Below, piece after piece: positions 1-5,497 of a DNA stretch of 5,497 nt. The translations under genes and the position numbers were made by a program. Below the pieces are notes generated by a model. The model saw only the letters and a program-made list of their open reading frames with translations. It was not told where the DNA came from and searched no databases. How positions within the stretch are numbered: position 1 is the first letter of the stretch; each line of letters begins with the position of its first letter. The stretch comes from Pseudorhodobacter antarcticus (GTDB lineage: Bacteria; Pseudomonadota; Alphaproteobacteria; Rhodobacterales; Rhodobacteraceae): assembly GCA_945897655.1 (NCBI GenBank), contig CAMDHB010000249.1, positions 1 to 5,497 on the forward strand. The letters run 5' to 3'.

Positions 1-1
1 G

Positions 2-577
2 GTCCATGCCGATTTCTTCGTCGGTGCCCATTTCGGCGGTTTTCGCGAACAGATGCAGAATGTCCTGCTGGTGGACATGGCCATCCACACATTCGACGCC
101 GCCCGCTTCATGTCGGGCAAAACGCCCCTTGCCGTTTACGCCCATGAAACCAACCCGACCGGGTCCTGGAACAACCACGGCGCCGCCGCCAATGCGATAT
201 TCGAGATGTCGGATGACGTTACCTTCACCTATCGCGGCTCCTGGGTGGCCGAGGGGGCGAATACCAACTGGGATGCCTCCTGGCGCATCATCGGCACCAA
301 GGGCACGCTGCTGTGGGACGGGGCCGACCAGTTCGACGCCCATATCGTGGCGGGTGACGAAGGCTTCTTCCGTCCGCTGGAACCGCTTGAGGTGCCGCCG
401 CCCCTCGACATCGGCCAGACCCTAGGCCACGCCAGCGTTCTGGACGCCTTCCTGACCGCACTGGATGCCAATCAGACCCCCGAAACCGTGGGCCGTGACA
501 ATATCAAAAGCCTGGGCATGGTCTTTGGTGCCATCGACAGTGCCAAAACCCGCACAAGGATTACCCTGACCCCATGA
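2..577 (+). CDS. Gfo/Idh/MocA-family oxidoreductase, C-terminal part (5' end outside window)
   Basis: This is probably an NAD(P)-dependent sugar, inositol or glycoside dehydrogenase acting in the cytoplasm. The open frame runs in from the left edge, giving 191 visible residues of a family usually about 330-390 long. The N-terminal Rossmann domain and the family's EKP lysine motif therefore lie outside the window. The visible part begins in the C-terminal alpha/beta domain and holds the motif DMAIHTFDAARF at fragment residues 25-36. Its Asp25 and His29 match the D-x3-H catalytic pair of inositol dehydrogenase-type enzymes. Further on, WRIIGTKGTLLWDG fits the beta-sheet segment typical of the family. 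The in-frame ATG at 53 is internal, not the real start, because homologous sequence continues upstream of it. The stop overlaps the next start as ATGA (574-577), so the two genes are probably translationally coupled. The family call is firm; the substrate is unknown. Confidence 0.9.
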   Translation, partial: VHADFFVGAHFGGFREQMQNVLLVDMAIHTFDAARFMSGKTPLAVYAHETNPTGSWNNHGAAANAIFEMSDDVTFTYRGSWVAEGANTNWDASWRIIGTKGTLLWDGADQFDAHIVAGDEGFFRPLEPLEVPPPLDIGQTLGHASVLDAFLTALDANQTPETVGRDNIKSLGMVFGAIDSAKTRTRITLTP

Positions 578-1467
578 CCAAATCCATCCGCATCGGCACC
601 ATGATCCGCGCCAGCGAAGGCCACGCCGCAGCCAATATCGCCGCCATCGCCGACCACGGCTTTGAAAGCTTTGAGCCGTTCTTCTGGCAAACCACCAACG
701 GCCAGAACCTGGCCGACCTTGGCAAACGCTGCCGCGATGCCATCGGTGACCGCGACATCACCATGTCGACCCTTGGCATGTTCGGCAACCCGCTGGAAGA
801 ACGCGAAATGGACCTTGCCACCCTGCAAGGCTGGCGCGACTGCATCGACAACGCCCACCACTTTGGCGCGACCTGTGTCGCAGGCTTCACCGGCCGTATC
901 CGGGGCAAAAAGCTGACCGACAGCCTGCCACGGTACAAGGAAATCTGGTCCGACCTTGCGAAACGCGCCGCCGACAAAGGCATCAAGATTGCCTTTGAAA
1001 ACTGCGCAATGGATGGCAACTGGGCCTCTGGTGACTGGAACATCGCCCACAACCCCGACGCGTGGGAGTTGATCTTCAACGAAACCCCGGATGACCATAT
1101 TGGGCTTGAGTGGGAACCCTGCCACCAGATGGTCTATCTGATCGACCCCATCCCCCAGATCCGCAAATGGGCCCACAAATTCTTCCACGTCCACGGCAAG
1201 GACGCCACCATCCGCTGGGACGTGATCCGCGAACACGGCATCTTTGGCCGTGAAAAGTTCGTGTTCATGCGCACCCCCGGCTTTGGCGACAGCAACTGGA
1301 CCAACGTGATCTCCGAATTGCGTCTGGCGGGTTGGTCCGGATCGATTGATATCGAAGGCTGGCATGACCCGGTCTACCGCGATGACCTTGAAATGACAGG
1401 GCAACTGCACGCGCTTGCCCATCTGAAGACAGCCCGGGGAGGTGACTTTACCGCCAATCCGGCCTGA
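574..1467 (+). CDS. Sugar phosphate isomerase/epimerase-like TIM-barrel protein (xylose isomerase-like / AP endonuclease 2 fold)
   Basis: This 297-residue protein has the length and pattern of the xylose isomerase-like TIM-barrel family, which includes IolE-, IolI- and hydroxypyruvate isomerase-like enzymes and usually binds a divalent metal. Likely metal and catalytic positions are Glu142 in AFENCAM, Glu179/Glu181 and His184 in LEWEPCH, His205/His207 in FHVHGKD, and Glu261 with His264 in DIEGWHD. Their order and spacing along the barrel strands fit the family. There is no signal peptide, so it is cytoplasmic. The start ATG overlaps the stop of the oxidoreductase (ATGA); an AAGGA at 556-560 lies 13 nt upstream, a little far for a strong Shine-Dalgarno, so coupling probably helps initiation. 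Being paired with a Gfo/Idh/MocA enzyme and followed by a sugar importer suggests it acts on the oxidised product of its neighbour. The reaction could be isomerisation, epimerisation, dehydration or glycosidic cleavage; the sequence does not decide. Confidence 0.88.
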   Translation: MTKSIRIGTMIRASEGHAAANIAAIADHGFESFEPFFWQTTNGQNLADLGKRCRDAIGDRDITMSTLGMFGNPLEEREMDLATLQGWRDCIDNAHHFGATCVAGFTGRIRGKKLTDSLPRYKEIWSDLAKRAADKGIKIAFENCAMDGNWASGDWNIAHNPDAWELIFNETPDDHIGLEWEPCHQMVYLIDPIPQIRKWAHKFFHVHGKDATIRWDVIREHGIFGREKFVFMRTPGFGDSNWTNVISELRLAGWSGSIDIEGWHDPVYRDDLEMTGQLHALAHLKTARGGDFTANPA

Positions 1468-1517
1468 ACGACCACGGCCAAGATCCGCAAAGGACAGCCG
1501 CAACCACGAACTGCAAC

Positions 1518-1534
1518 CGCCGGAATCCCCGGCG
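1518..1534 (+). other. Weak hairpin upstream of the binding-protein ribosome site
   Basis: The arms CGCCGG (1518-1523) and CCGGCG (1529-1534) are perfectly complementary and leave a 5-nt loop. The stem ends 4 nt before the Shine-Dalgarno of the binding-protein gene. There is no T-run after it, so it is not an intrinsic terminator. Short GC stems arise often by chance in DNA this GC-rich. The rest of the 83-nt gap (1468-1550) shows no convincing promoter or operator palindrome. Confidence 0.25.
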
Positions 1535-1538
1535 CAAT

Positions 1539-1544
1539 GGGAGG
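1539..1544 (+). promoter_or_regulatory. Shine-Dalgarno site of the sugar-binding protein gene
   Basis: GGGAGG lies 6 nt before the ATG at 1551, and the purine-rich stretch continues as GGGAGGA. It is the strongest ribosome-binding site in the plus-strand unit. It fixes the start and fits the high expression expected of a periplasmic binding protein. Confidence 0.8.
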
Positions 1545-1550
1545 ACTGAG

Positions 1551-2543
1551 ATGACTGCAATTTCCAGACGTATTCTTATGGCCGGTGCTGCACTCGCCGC
1601 CATTCTGGGCACCACCGCCCAGGCCGAGGTTCTGCGCGATGACTGGTGCAAGGACGTCAAGATCCGCTTCTTTGTCGGCGGGGCCGAGGGTGATGGCTTT
1701 GCCTCCATCGTCTATAACGGCGCCAAGCAGGCGCAAAAGGACACCGGCGCCCAGGTTGACTTCGTCTTTTCGGGCTGGTCGTCCGAAAAGATGGTTCAGC
1801 AACTGCGCGAGGCCGTCGCTTCTGCCCCCGATGGCATCGCCATGATGGGCCACCCCGGCCCCGATTCCATCGAGCCCTTGGCCGAGGAAGCCTCCAAAGC
1901 CGGCATCCTGATGATGTACCAGAACGTTGACGTCCCCACGGTCCGCGCCAAGTTCGGCGGCGGCTATGTCGGCGCCAACCTCGCCCCGCAAGGCTATGCG
2001 CTGGGGGCCGAGGCGATCCGGATGTCCGGCTTTGGCGCGGGCGACAAGGCCATCGTTGTGGCCGACTGGAGCCAGGAAAACCGCGTGATCCGCGAACTTG
2101 GCACCGTTCAGGCGCTGGAAGATGCCGGCATGACCGTGATCAAGCTCAGCACCTCGCCCGAAATGGCGGGTGACCCGAACCTGGCCATTCCGGTCATCAC
2201 CGCAGGCCTGCTGGCCAACCCCGATGTCAAGCTGATCGGCTATCCCGGCGGCCAGATGCTGGGCAACGCGCCGACCTATATGGAAGCGGCAGGCAAGAAA
2301 CCCGGCGAAATCTTCAACATCGGGTTCGACACCAGCCCGCAGATCGTTGAAGCGTTCAAGAACGGCTGGGTTCAACTGACCGCCGACCAGCAGCCCTTCA
2401 TGCAGGGCTATTACCCGATCCTCAGCCTCTGCCAGTCCAAGGTTTACGGCCTTGGCGCCATCAGCGTTGATACCGGCGCGGGCTTTGTGAACGCCGACAA
2501 CATCGGCTCTGTCGCGGACCTGGCCATCGAGGGGCTGCGCTGA
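1551..2543 (+). CDS. Sugar ABC transporter periplasmic substrate-binding protein (Peripla_BP_4 / ribose-binding type)
   Basis: This 330-residue exported protein captures a sugar-like ligand and delivers it to the permease encoded two genes downstream. Residues 1-25 form a signal peptide: SRR at 5-7, a hydrophobic run from about 8 to 20, and a likely cleavage after AQA (residue 25). The SRRILM stretch loosely resembles a twin-arginine motif, so Tat export is possible but unproven. The mature part has the type-1 periplasmic-binding layout. An N-terminal lobe starts at KIRFFVGG (37-44), the central region contains YVGANLAPQGYALG (139-152), and the C-terminal lobe contains FNIGFDTSPQIVEAF (255-269) and QLTADQQPFMQGYYP (275-289). 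These last two resemble the hinge and ligand-facing segments of ribose/fructose-type binding proteins. The only cysteines are Cys33 and Cys294, a possible disulfide. The ATG at 1551 is set by GGGAGG 6 nt upstream. The ligand cannot be named. Confidence 0.92.
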   Translation: MTAISRRILMAGAALAAILGTTAQAEVLRDDWCKDVKIRFFVGGAEGDGFASIVYNGAKQAQKDTGAQVDFVFSGWSSEKMVQQLREAVASAPDGIAMMGHPGPDSIEPLAEEASKAGILMMYQNVDVPTVRAKFGGGYVGANLAPQGYALGAEAIRMSGFGAGDKAIVVADWSQENRVIRELGTVQALEDAGMTVIKLSTSPEMAGDPNLAIPVITAGLLANPDVKLIGYPGGQMLGNAPTYMEAAGKKPGEIFNIGFDTSPQIVEAFKNGWVQLTADQQPFMQGYYPILSLCQSKVYGLGAISVDTGAGFVNADNIGSVADLAIEGLR

Positions 2544-2561
2544 CACCCTGCTGACCCAACC

Positions 2562-2586
2562 GGACAAGGCGGCCACCGCCTTGTCC
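2562..2586 (+). promoter_or_regulatory. Perfect 11-bp intercistronic hairpin between binding-protein and ATPase genes
   Basis: The arms GGACAAGGCGG (2562-2572) and CCGCCTTGTCC (2576-2586) are perfectly complementary around a 3-nt CCA loop. The stem starts 18 nt after the binding-protein stop and ends 27 nt before the preferred ATPase start. No T-run follows, so it is not a classic intrinsic terminator. Hairpins at this place in binding-protein operons are known to protect the upstream message from 3' exonucleases and to lower downstream expression, and I infer that role here. A second, mutually exclusive pairing exists: CCGGACA at 2560-2566 with TGTCCGG at 2592-2598, whose right arm lies just before the ATPase ribosome site. 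Confidence 0.75.
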
Positions 2587-2601
2587 AACCCTGTCCGGCA
2601 G

Positions 2602-2606
2602 AAGGA
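2602..2606 (+). promoter_or_regulatory. Shine-Dalgarno site that selects the TTG start of the ATPase
   Basis: AAGGA lies 7 nt before the TTG at 2614, an ideal spacing. The upstream in-frame TTG at 2581 sits inside the right arm of the hairpin and has no well-placed free Shine-Dalgarno. This site therefore favours 2614 as the real start. Confidence 0.7.
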
Positions 2607-2613
2607 AAATCCC

Positions 2614-3405
2614 TTGGGCGAACGGCTGATCGAACTGAAAGAGGTCAAGAAATCCTACGGCAACGTCTTTGCCGTCGGCGGCGTCAACATGCATGTCGAC
2701 GGGGGCGAGGTTGTGGGCCTTCTGGGCGACAACGGCGCTGGCAAATCGACGCTGATCAAAATCCTGTCCGGCGTGGTCCGCCCCACCTCGGGCGAGATTC
2801 TGGTGCGGGGCCAGACGGTCCACGGCTGGAACGCCGGCAAATCCCGCGATGCCGGGATCGAAACCGTGTTTCAGGACCGCGCCCTTGCGGTGCAGCAAAC
2901 CATCGTGCGCAACATCTTCATGGGCCGTGAAATCACCACCGCCTTCGGCCTTCTGGACGTGGCCAAACAGCGGTCCGAGGCCGAGCGTCTGATGCGCGAA
3001 ATCGGCTTCACCTCCAAGGTTTTCTCGCCCGACAGCATCGTGGGCCAACTGTCGGGCGGTGAACGTCAGGGCGTGGCCATTGCGCGGGCGATCTATAACA
3101 AGGCCGACCTGATCATTCTGGACGAACCCACCACCGCCCTGTCCCTGACCGAGACGGAAAAGGTGTTCCGCTTTGTCCGCAATGTGCGCGAAAGCGGGCG
3201 GTCGATCCTGTTCATCGGCCACAACATCCACCACGTCTTTGACATCGCCGAACGCTTTGTCGTGCTGGACCGGGGTCGTGTAGCACTTGAGATCACCAAG
3301 GCCGAGGTCGGCAGCGCCGAACGCTTGATCGGCTTCATGGAACATGTCGCCCACCCCACCGGCGCCAACCCCCTTGACCAAGCTCAGAACGAGGCCGCGC
3401 GATGA
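2614..3405 (+). CDS. Sugar ABC transporter ATP-binding protein, single ABC domain (FrcA-like, CUT2 type)
   Basis: This cytoplasmic ATPase drives sugar import. From the TTG at 2614 it has 263 residues, one nucleotide-binding domain only, so two copies should pair under the permease. This matches FrcA-like proteins and contrasts with RbsA-like proteins of about 500 residues with two fused domains. All key motifs are intact: Walker A GDNGAGKST (38-46), Q-loop Gln87 in VFQDR, signature LSGGERQ (146-152), Walker B LIILDE (166-171) with catalytic Glu171, and the switch His203 in FIGHN. The TTG at 2614 is chosen because AAGGA lies 7 nt upstream and the product then begins just before the domain's first strand (LIELKEVKKSYGN). 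An in-frame TTG at 2581 would add 11 residues but lies in the hairpin. The end overlaps the permease start as ATGA (3402-3405), so the two are probably made in matched amounts. Confidence 0.93.
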   Translation: MGERLIELKEVKKSYGNVFAVGGVNMHVDGGEVVGLLGDNGAGKSTLIKILSGVVRPTSGEILVRGQTVHGWNAGKSRDAGIETVFQDRALAVQQTIVRNIFMGREITTAFGLLDVAKQRSEAERLMREIGFTSKVFSPDSIVGQLSGGERQGVAIARAIYNKADLIILDEPTTALSLTETEKVFRFVRNVRESGRSILFIGHNIHHVFDIAERFVVLDRGRVALEITKAEVGSAERLIGFMEHVAHPTGANPLDQAQNEAAR

Positions 3406-4403
3406 CCGACACCCCCACCCCCGATAACCGGTCCATCGAACGCAGCTGGGCCCATCGCTTTGTCCTGGCCAACCGCGCCTCATTGGGAACAATGGCGGTG
3501 TTCGTGCTGATGATGATCCTGTTCTTCATCGGCAACCCGGCCGTCTTCTCCGATTACCGGATCTATTATTCCGTACTGACCACCTTGCCCGTCGCCATCT
3601 TTGTCGTCGTGCCGATGGTGTTTCTGGTGACCGTGGGCGAGATTGACCTGTCCTTCCCCGCCGTCATGGCCCTTGGCGCCTGGGTCTTTGCCCTGTGCGC
3701 TCAATCCGGGATCGACCCCTTCATCAGCCTGTTTGCCGGCGTGGCCGTCGCCGTGCTGACCGGGGCTGCCATCGGGTTCATCGTGGTTTATGGCGGCCTG
3801 TCATCGCTGGTCGCCACCCTTGGCCTCAGCTTCCTGATCCGGGGCGGGATCCTGATCGCAACTGGCGGCAAATCCATCGCCATGCTGTCACTGAAGGATA
3901 CGGTTGCCTATCAGGTCCTGTCCGGCACGATCTACGGCTTTCCGGTGCAAATGATCTGGGCTGCGCTGTTCGTTGTGGCGTCGGTGCTGCTGTACAACCG
4001 GCACAAGTTCGGCGCACGGGTCCACTGTGTCGGCGACAACCCTGACAGCGCTGAACAGATGGGCATCGATACCAAAAAGGTGCGGGTCTATACCTTTGTT
4101 TTCATGGGGTTTGGGGCAGGACTGGCTGGCATCTTCTCGACCATGATCAACTTCACATGGTGGCCCACCACAGGTGACAGCTACCTTCTGCCCACCCTTG
4201 CCGCCGTCTTTGTGGGCGGCACCCCAACCTGGGGCGGCATCGGCACGGTGATCGGCGGCACCATCGGCGCGGTGATCGTGTCCTTCATCCAGGTCGGCAT
4301 CGTGTCAGCGGGTCTTGACGGCTTTTATGTCCAGTTCTTTAACGGGCTGATCATCATCCTGTCGCTGATCGGCCACCGCTGGAACCAGATACGCTACCGC
4401 TAA
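3402..4403 (+). CDS. Sugar ABC transporter permease (BPD_transp_2 / RbsC-FrcC type)
   Basis: This 333-residue inner-membrane protein forms the translocation channel, presumably as a homodimer on two ATPase chains. After a polar N-terminus of about 28 residues, hydrophobic stretches lie near 28-44, 57-77, 84-101, 105-130, 134-154, 182-198, 228-248, 262-275, 281-303 and 308-324; exact boundaries are estimates. Family landmarks are GEIDLSFPAVMALGA (79-93, the GGIDLS-like motif), the cytoplasmic coupling loop GARVHCVGDNPDSAEQMGID (204-223), and AAVFVGGTPTWGGIGTVIGG (267-286). The length fits RbsC/FrcC-type permeases. The ATG overlaps the ATPase stop, and GAGG at 3391-3394 lies 7 nt upstream as ribosome site. 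The TAA at 4401-4403 overlaps the stop of the convergent MipA-like gene. The substrate is probably a monosaccharide, polyol or small glycoside, by family only. Confidence 0.93.
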   Translation: MTDTPTPDNRSIERSWAHRFVLANRASLGTMAVFVLMMILFFIGNPAVFSDYRIYYSVLTTLPVAIFVVVPMVFLVTVGEIDLSFPAVMALGAWVFALCAQSGIDPFISLFAGVAVAVLTGAAIGFIVVYGGLSSLVATLGLSFLIRGGILIATGGKSIAMLSLKDTVAYQVLSGTIYGFPVQMIWAALFVVASVLLYNRHKFGARVHCVGDNPDSAEQMGIDTKKVRVYTFVFMGFGAGLAGIFSTMINFTWWPTTGDSYLLPTLAAVFVGGTPTWGGIGTVIGGTIGAVIVSFIQVGIVSAGLDGFYVQFFNGLIIILSLIGHRWNQIRYR

Positions 4404-5149
4404 AAGCCGAAGCTGACGCCAACCGCCAAACTGGTTACCAACCCAGAGTCGATGATCGGGCTATCCGTCACGCCACCGGGCAAAAACTCGGTCTTGATCG
4501 ACCCGAATATCCGGGTTCGCTCGTTGATCGGATACATCGTGCCCAAGGAGATATAGGGCACCACCACAGCCCCCGGCGCATAGGCGGGCCGCACCAAGGC
4601 TGCGTCGGTCGCTGGCACGCCATACACATATTCCGACAACCCGCTGCTTTGCCACTTGGCCCCACCGCCCAGCAGCATGGGGATACCGGCAATCGCCACA
4701 CGCGTTTGCCCGCCCAAGGTCACCTCTTGTCCGCCATGCTCGGCCGTCACCTCGGTCACCGCCCGCAGGGTGAACTTGGTCCACTCGGCCAGCGCATATT
4801 CGGCCAGCACACCGGCATCGGCGGTGATCCCCCGCTCCATTCCCGCCAGTGGCCCGGACTCTTCGCCGTCCAATGGCGGAAACCGCGGGGCCACCAGCAC
4901 ACTGAACGACAGCGCATCGCGGTCAAAAACCTTCAACCGCGCCCCATCCGTGCCAATGGAAAAGTTGCCCTGCTTATAGGCCAGCAACGGCACAACCACC
5001 GCACTCATATCCTCACCGGCATAGGGGCTGGAGGATAGAATGCCCAAGCCCCCAATGGTAAACCCATCCGGCGCGCCTTGGGCCAAGGCGGCACCTGCGC
5101 AAAGCTGCACCGCCGCCGCCACCATCCACTTAATGCCCATCTCCCTCAT
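4400..5149 (-). CDS. MipA/OmpV-family outer-membrane protein
   Basis: This 249-residue protein is predicted to be an outer-membrane beta-barrel related to MipA (MltA-interacting protein) and OmpV. Residues 1-23 look like a signal peptide: Lys7 in the basic part, a hydrophobic AAAVQLCAGAALA stretch, and likely cleavage before Gln24. The mature protein has family hallmarks: GLGILSSSPYAGED (34-47), a series of amphipathic strands with alternating hydrophobic residues, SEYVYGV (172-178), DSPIID (229-234), and an aromatic C-terminus (VGVSFGF) of the kind recognised by the outer-membrane assembly machinery. MipA was described as a scaffold for murein enzymes in E. coli, but most relatives have no tested role. 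The ATG at 5149 overlaps the peptidase stop (ATGA), which favours this start; ATGs at 5140 and 5125 also exist, but their ribosome-site spacing is poor (GAGGGAG is too close to the first). It is convergent with the permease and overlaps it by 4 bp. Confidence 0.85.
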   Translation of the reverse strand: MREMGIKWMVAAAVQLCAGAALAQGAPDGFTIGGLGILSSSPYAGEDMSAVVVPLLAYKQGNFSIGTDGARLKVFDRDALSFSVLVAPRFPPLDGEESGPLAGMERGITADAGVLAEYALAEWTKFTLRAVTEVTAEHGGQEVTLGGQTRVAIAGIPMLLGGGAKWQSSGLSEYVYGVPATDAALVRPAYAPGAVVVPYISLGTMYPINERTRIFGSIKTEFLPGGVTDSPIIDSGLVTSLAVGVSFGF

Positions 5150-5497
5150 GGCGTGGCCGTCACGCCAACCGCATCGCCCACCACCACAAAGAACAGGCTG
5201 TCCGGCGTCAGCAACCGCGCCGCCACCCGCTTCACATCATCCAGCGTCACCGCCTCGACCCGTGCGTTGCGCGTCGCCGGATAGTCGATGGGCAGCCCCA
5301 TGATCTGCATGCCCACCAGAATGGACGCAATCGTGCCATTGCCGTCAAACCGCAGCGGATATGCCCCGGTCATATAGGTCTTGGTGTCGTCCAGTTCCTT
5401 TTGCGTCACCCCGTTCTGCGCCACATCCGCCCAGACCTGCCGGATCACCTCGATCGCTTCGCCCACCTTGTCATTCGCGGTGGCCAGCCCCCCCGAC
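5146..5497 (-). CDS. M16-family peptidase (insulinase/PqqL-like), C-terminal end; 5' part outside window
   Basis: The frame is open to the right edge and shows 116 C-terminal residues beginning SGGLATANDKVGEAIEV. The segment WADVAQNGVTQKELDDTKTY followed by an alpha-helical stretch (SILVGMQIMGLPIDY) and VTLDDVKRVAARLLTPDSL matches the end of the M16 C-terminal domain. It finishes with the typical final strand LFFVVVGDA. The GTG at 5466 is internal, since the family pattern extends upstream of it. M16 proteins of Alphaproteobacteria often occur as a tandem pair, one with the zinc-binding HxxEH motif and one without. The motif would lie outside the window, so it cannot be said which this is or whether it is active. 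Many family members act in the periplasm, which would fit its coupling to an outer-membrane protein gene. The stop overlaps the start of the MipA-like gene as ATGA, so they are probably in one operon. Confidence 0.87.
   Translation of the reverse strand, partial: SGGLATANDKVGEAIEVIRQVWADVAQNGVTQKELDDTKTYMTGAYPLRFDGNGTIASILVGMQIMGLPIDYPATRNARVEAVTLDDVKRVAARLLTPDSLFFVVVGDAVGVTATP

Noticed and set aside
6..425. Alternative plus-strand frame of 139 codons inside the oxidoreductase.
   Set aside because: Its composition is rich in Pro, Arg and Ser with no domain, and it is a shifted frame of a gene with clear family motifs.
1468..1550. Internal promoter or LacI-type operator before the binding-protein gene.
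   Set aside because: I found no convincing -35/-10 pair and no central-CG palindrome of the usual operator kind; only a short GC stem is visible.
2562..2586. Intrinsic terminator after the binding-protein gene.
   Set aside because: The stem is strong, but AACCCTG follows instead of a T-run, and the downstream genes clearly belong to the same transporter. A stabiliser or attenuator reading is better.
472..3492. Long antisense open frames on the minus strand opposite the isomerase, binding protein and ATPase (362, 424 and 343 codons).
   Set aside because: They mirror the codon structure of GC-rich plus-strand genes whose families are clear, show no recognisable domains and overlap each other and the real genes.
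4649..5303. Plus-strand frames opposite the MipA-like and peptidase genes.
   Set aside because: They are low-complexity shadow frames rich in Pro, Ser, Arg and His, without family motifs or ribosome sites.

Overview
The window is GC-rich, tightly packed bacterial DNA. ATGA start/stop overlaps, the codon use and the gene families suggest an alphaproteobacterium, most likely of the Rhodobacteraceae/Roseobacter type. This is inferred from protein style only; no marker gene is present. I see no RNA gene, insertion sequence, CRISPR array, integrase or phage gene.

The plus strand (about 1-4403) carries five consecutive genes that look like one sugar or glycoside uptake and catabolism operon. In order they are: the C-terminal half of a Gfo/Idh/MocA NAD(P)-dependent oxidoreductase (cut by the left edge), a TIM-barrel sugar phosphate isomerase/epimerase-like protein, a periplasmic sugar-binding protein, a single-domain ABC ATPase and an inner-membrane permease. 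The first two genes overlap by ATGA, as do the last two. The binding protein is set off by an 83-nt gap with a strong Shine-Dalgarno site. A 70-nt gap holding a perfect 11-bp hairpin separates it from the ATPase, whose best-supported start is a TTG at 2614. The three transport genes form a CUT2-like (ribose/fructose-type) importer with one ABC domain per ATPase chain. The two enzymes would then oxidise and isomerise or cleave the imported substrate. The substrate cannot be read from the sequence.

The minus strand (4400-5497) carries a second, convergent unit: the C-terminal end of an M16-family (insulinase/PqqL-like) peptidase, entering from the right edge, followed with an ATGA overlap by a MipA/OmpV-family outer-membrane protein. 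The permease and the MipA-like gene end tail to tail, with stop codons overlapping by 4 bp, so no space is left for a dedicated terminator.

Overall this is a fairly ordinary metabolic region. The points most worth a second look are the intercistronic hairpin combined with a TTG start (a likely device for setting binding protein:ATPase stoichiometry), the oxidoreductase/TIM-barrel pair next to the importer (a possible 3-keto-glycoside-type pathway), and the overlapping convergent stops.
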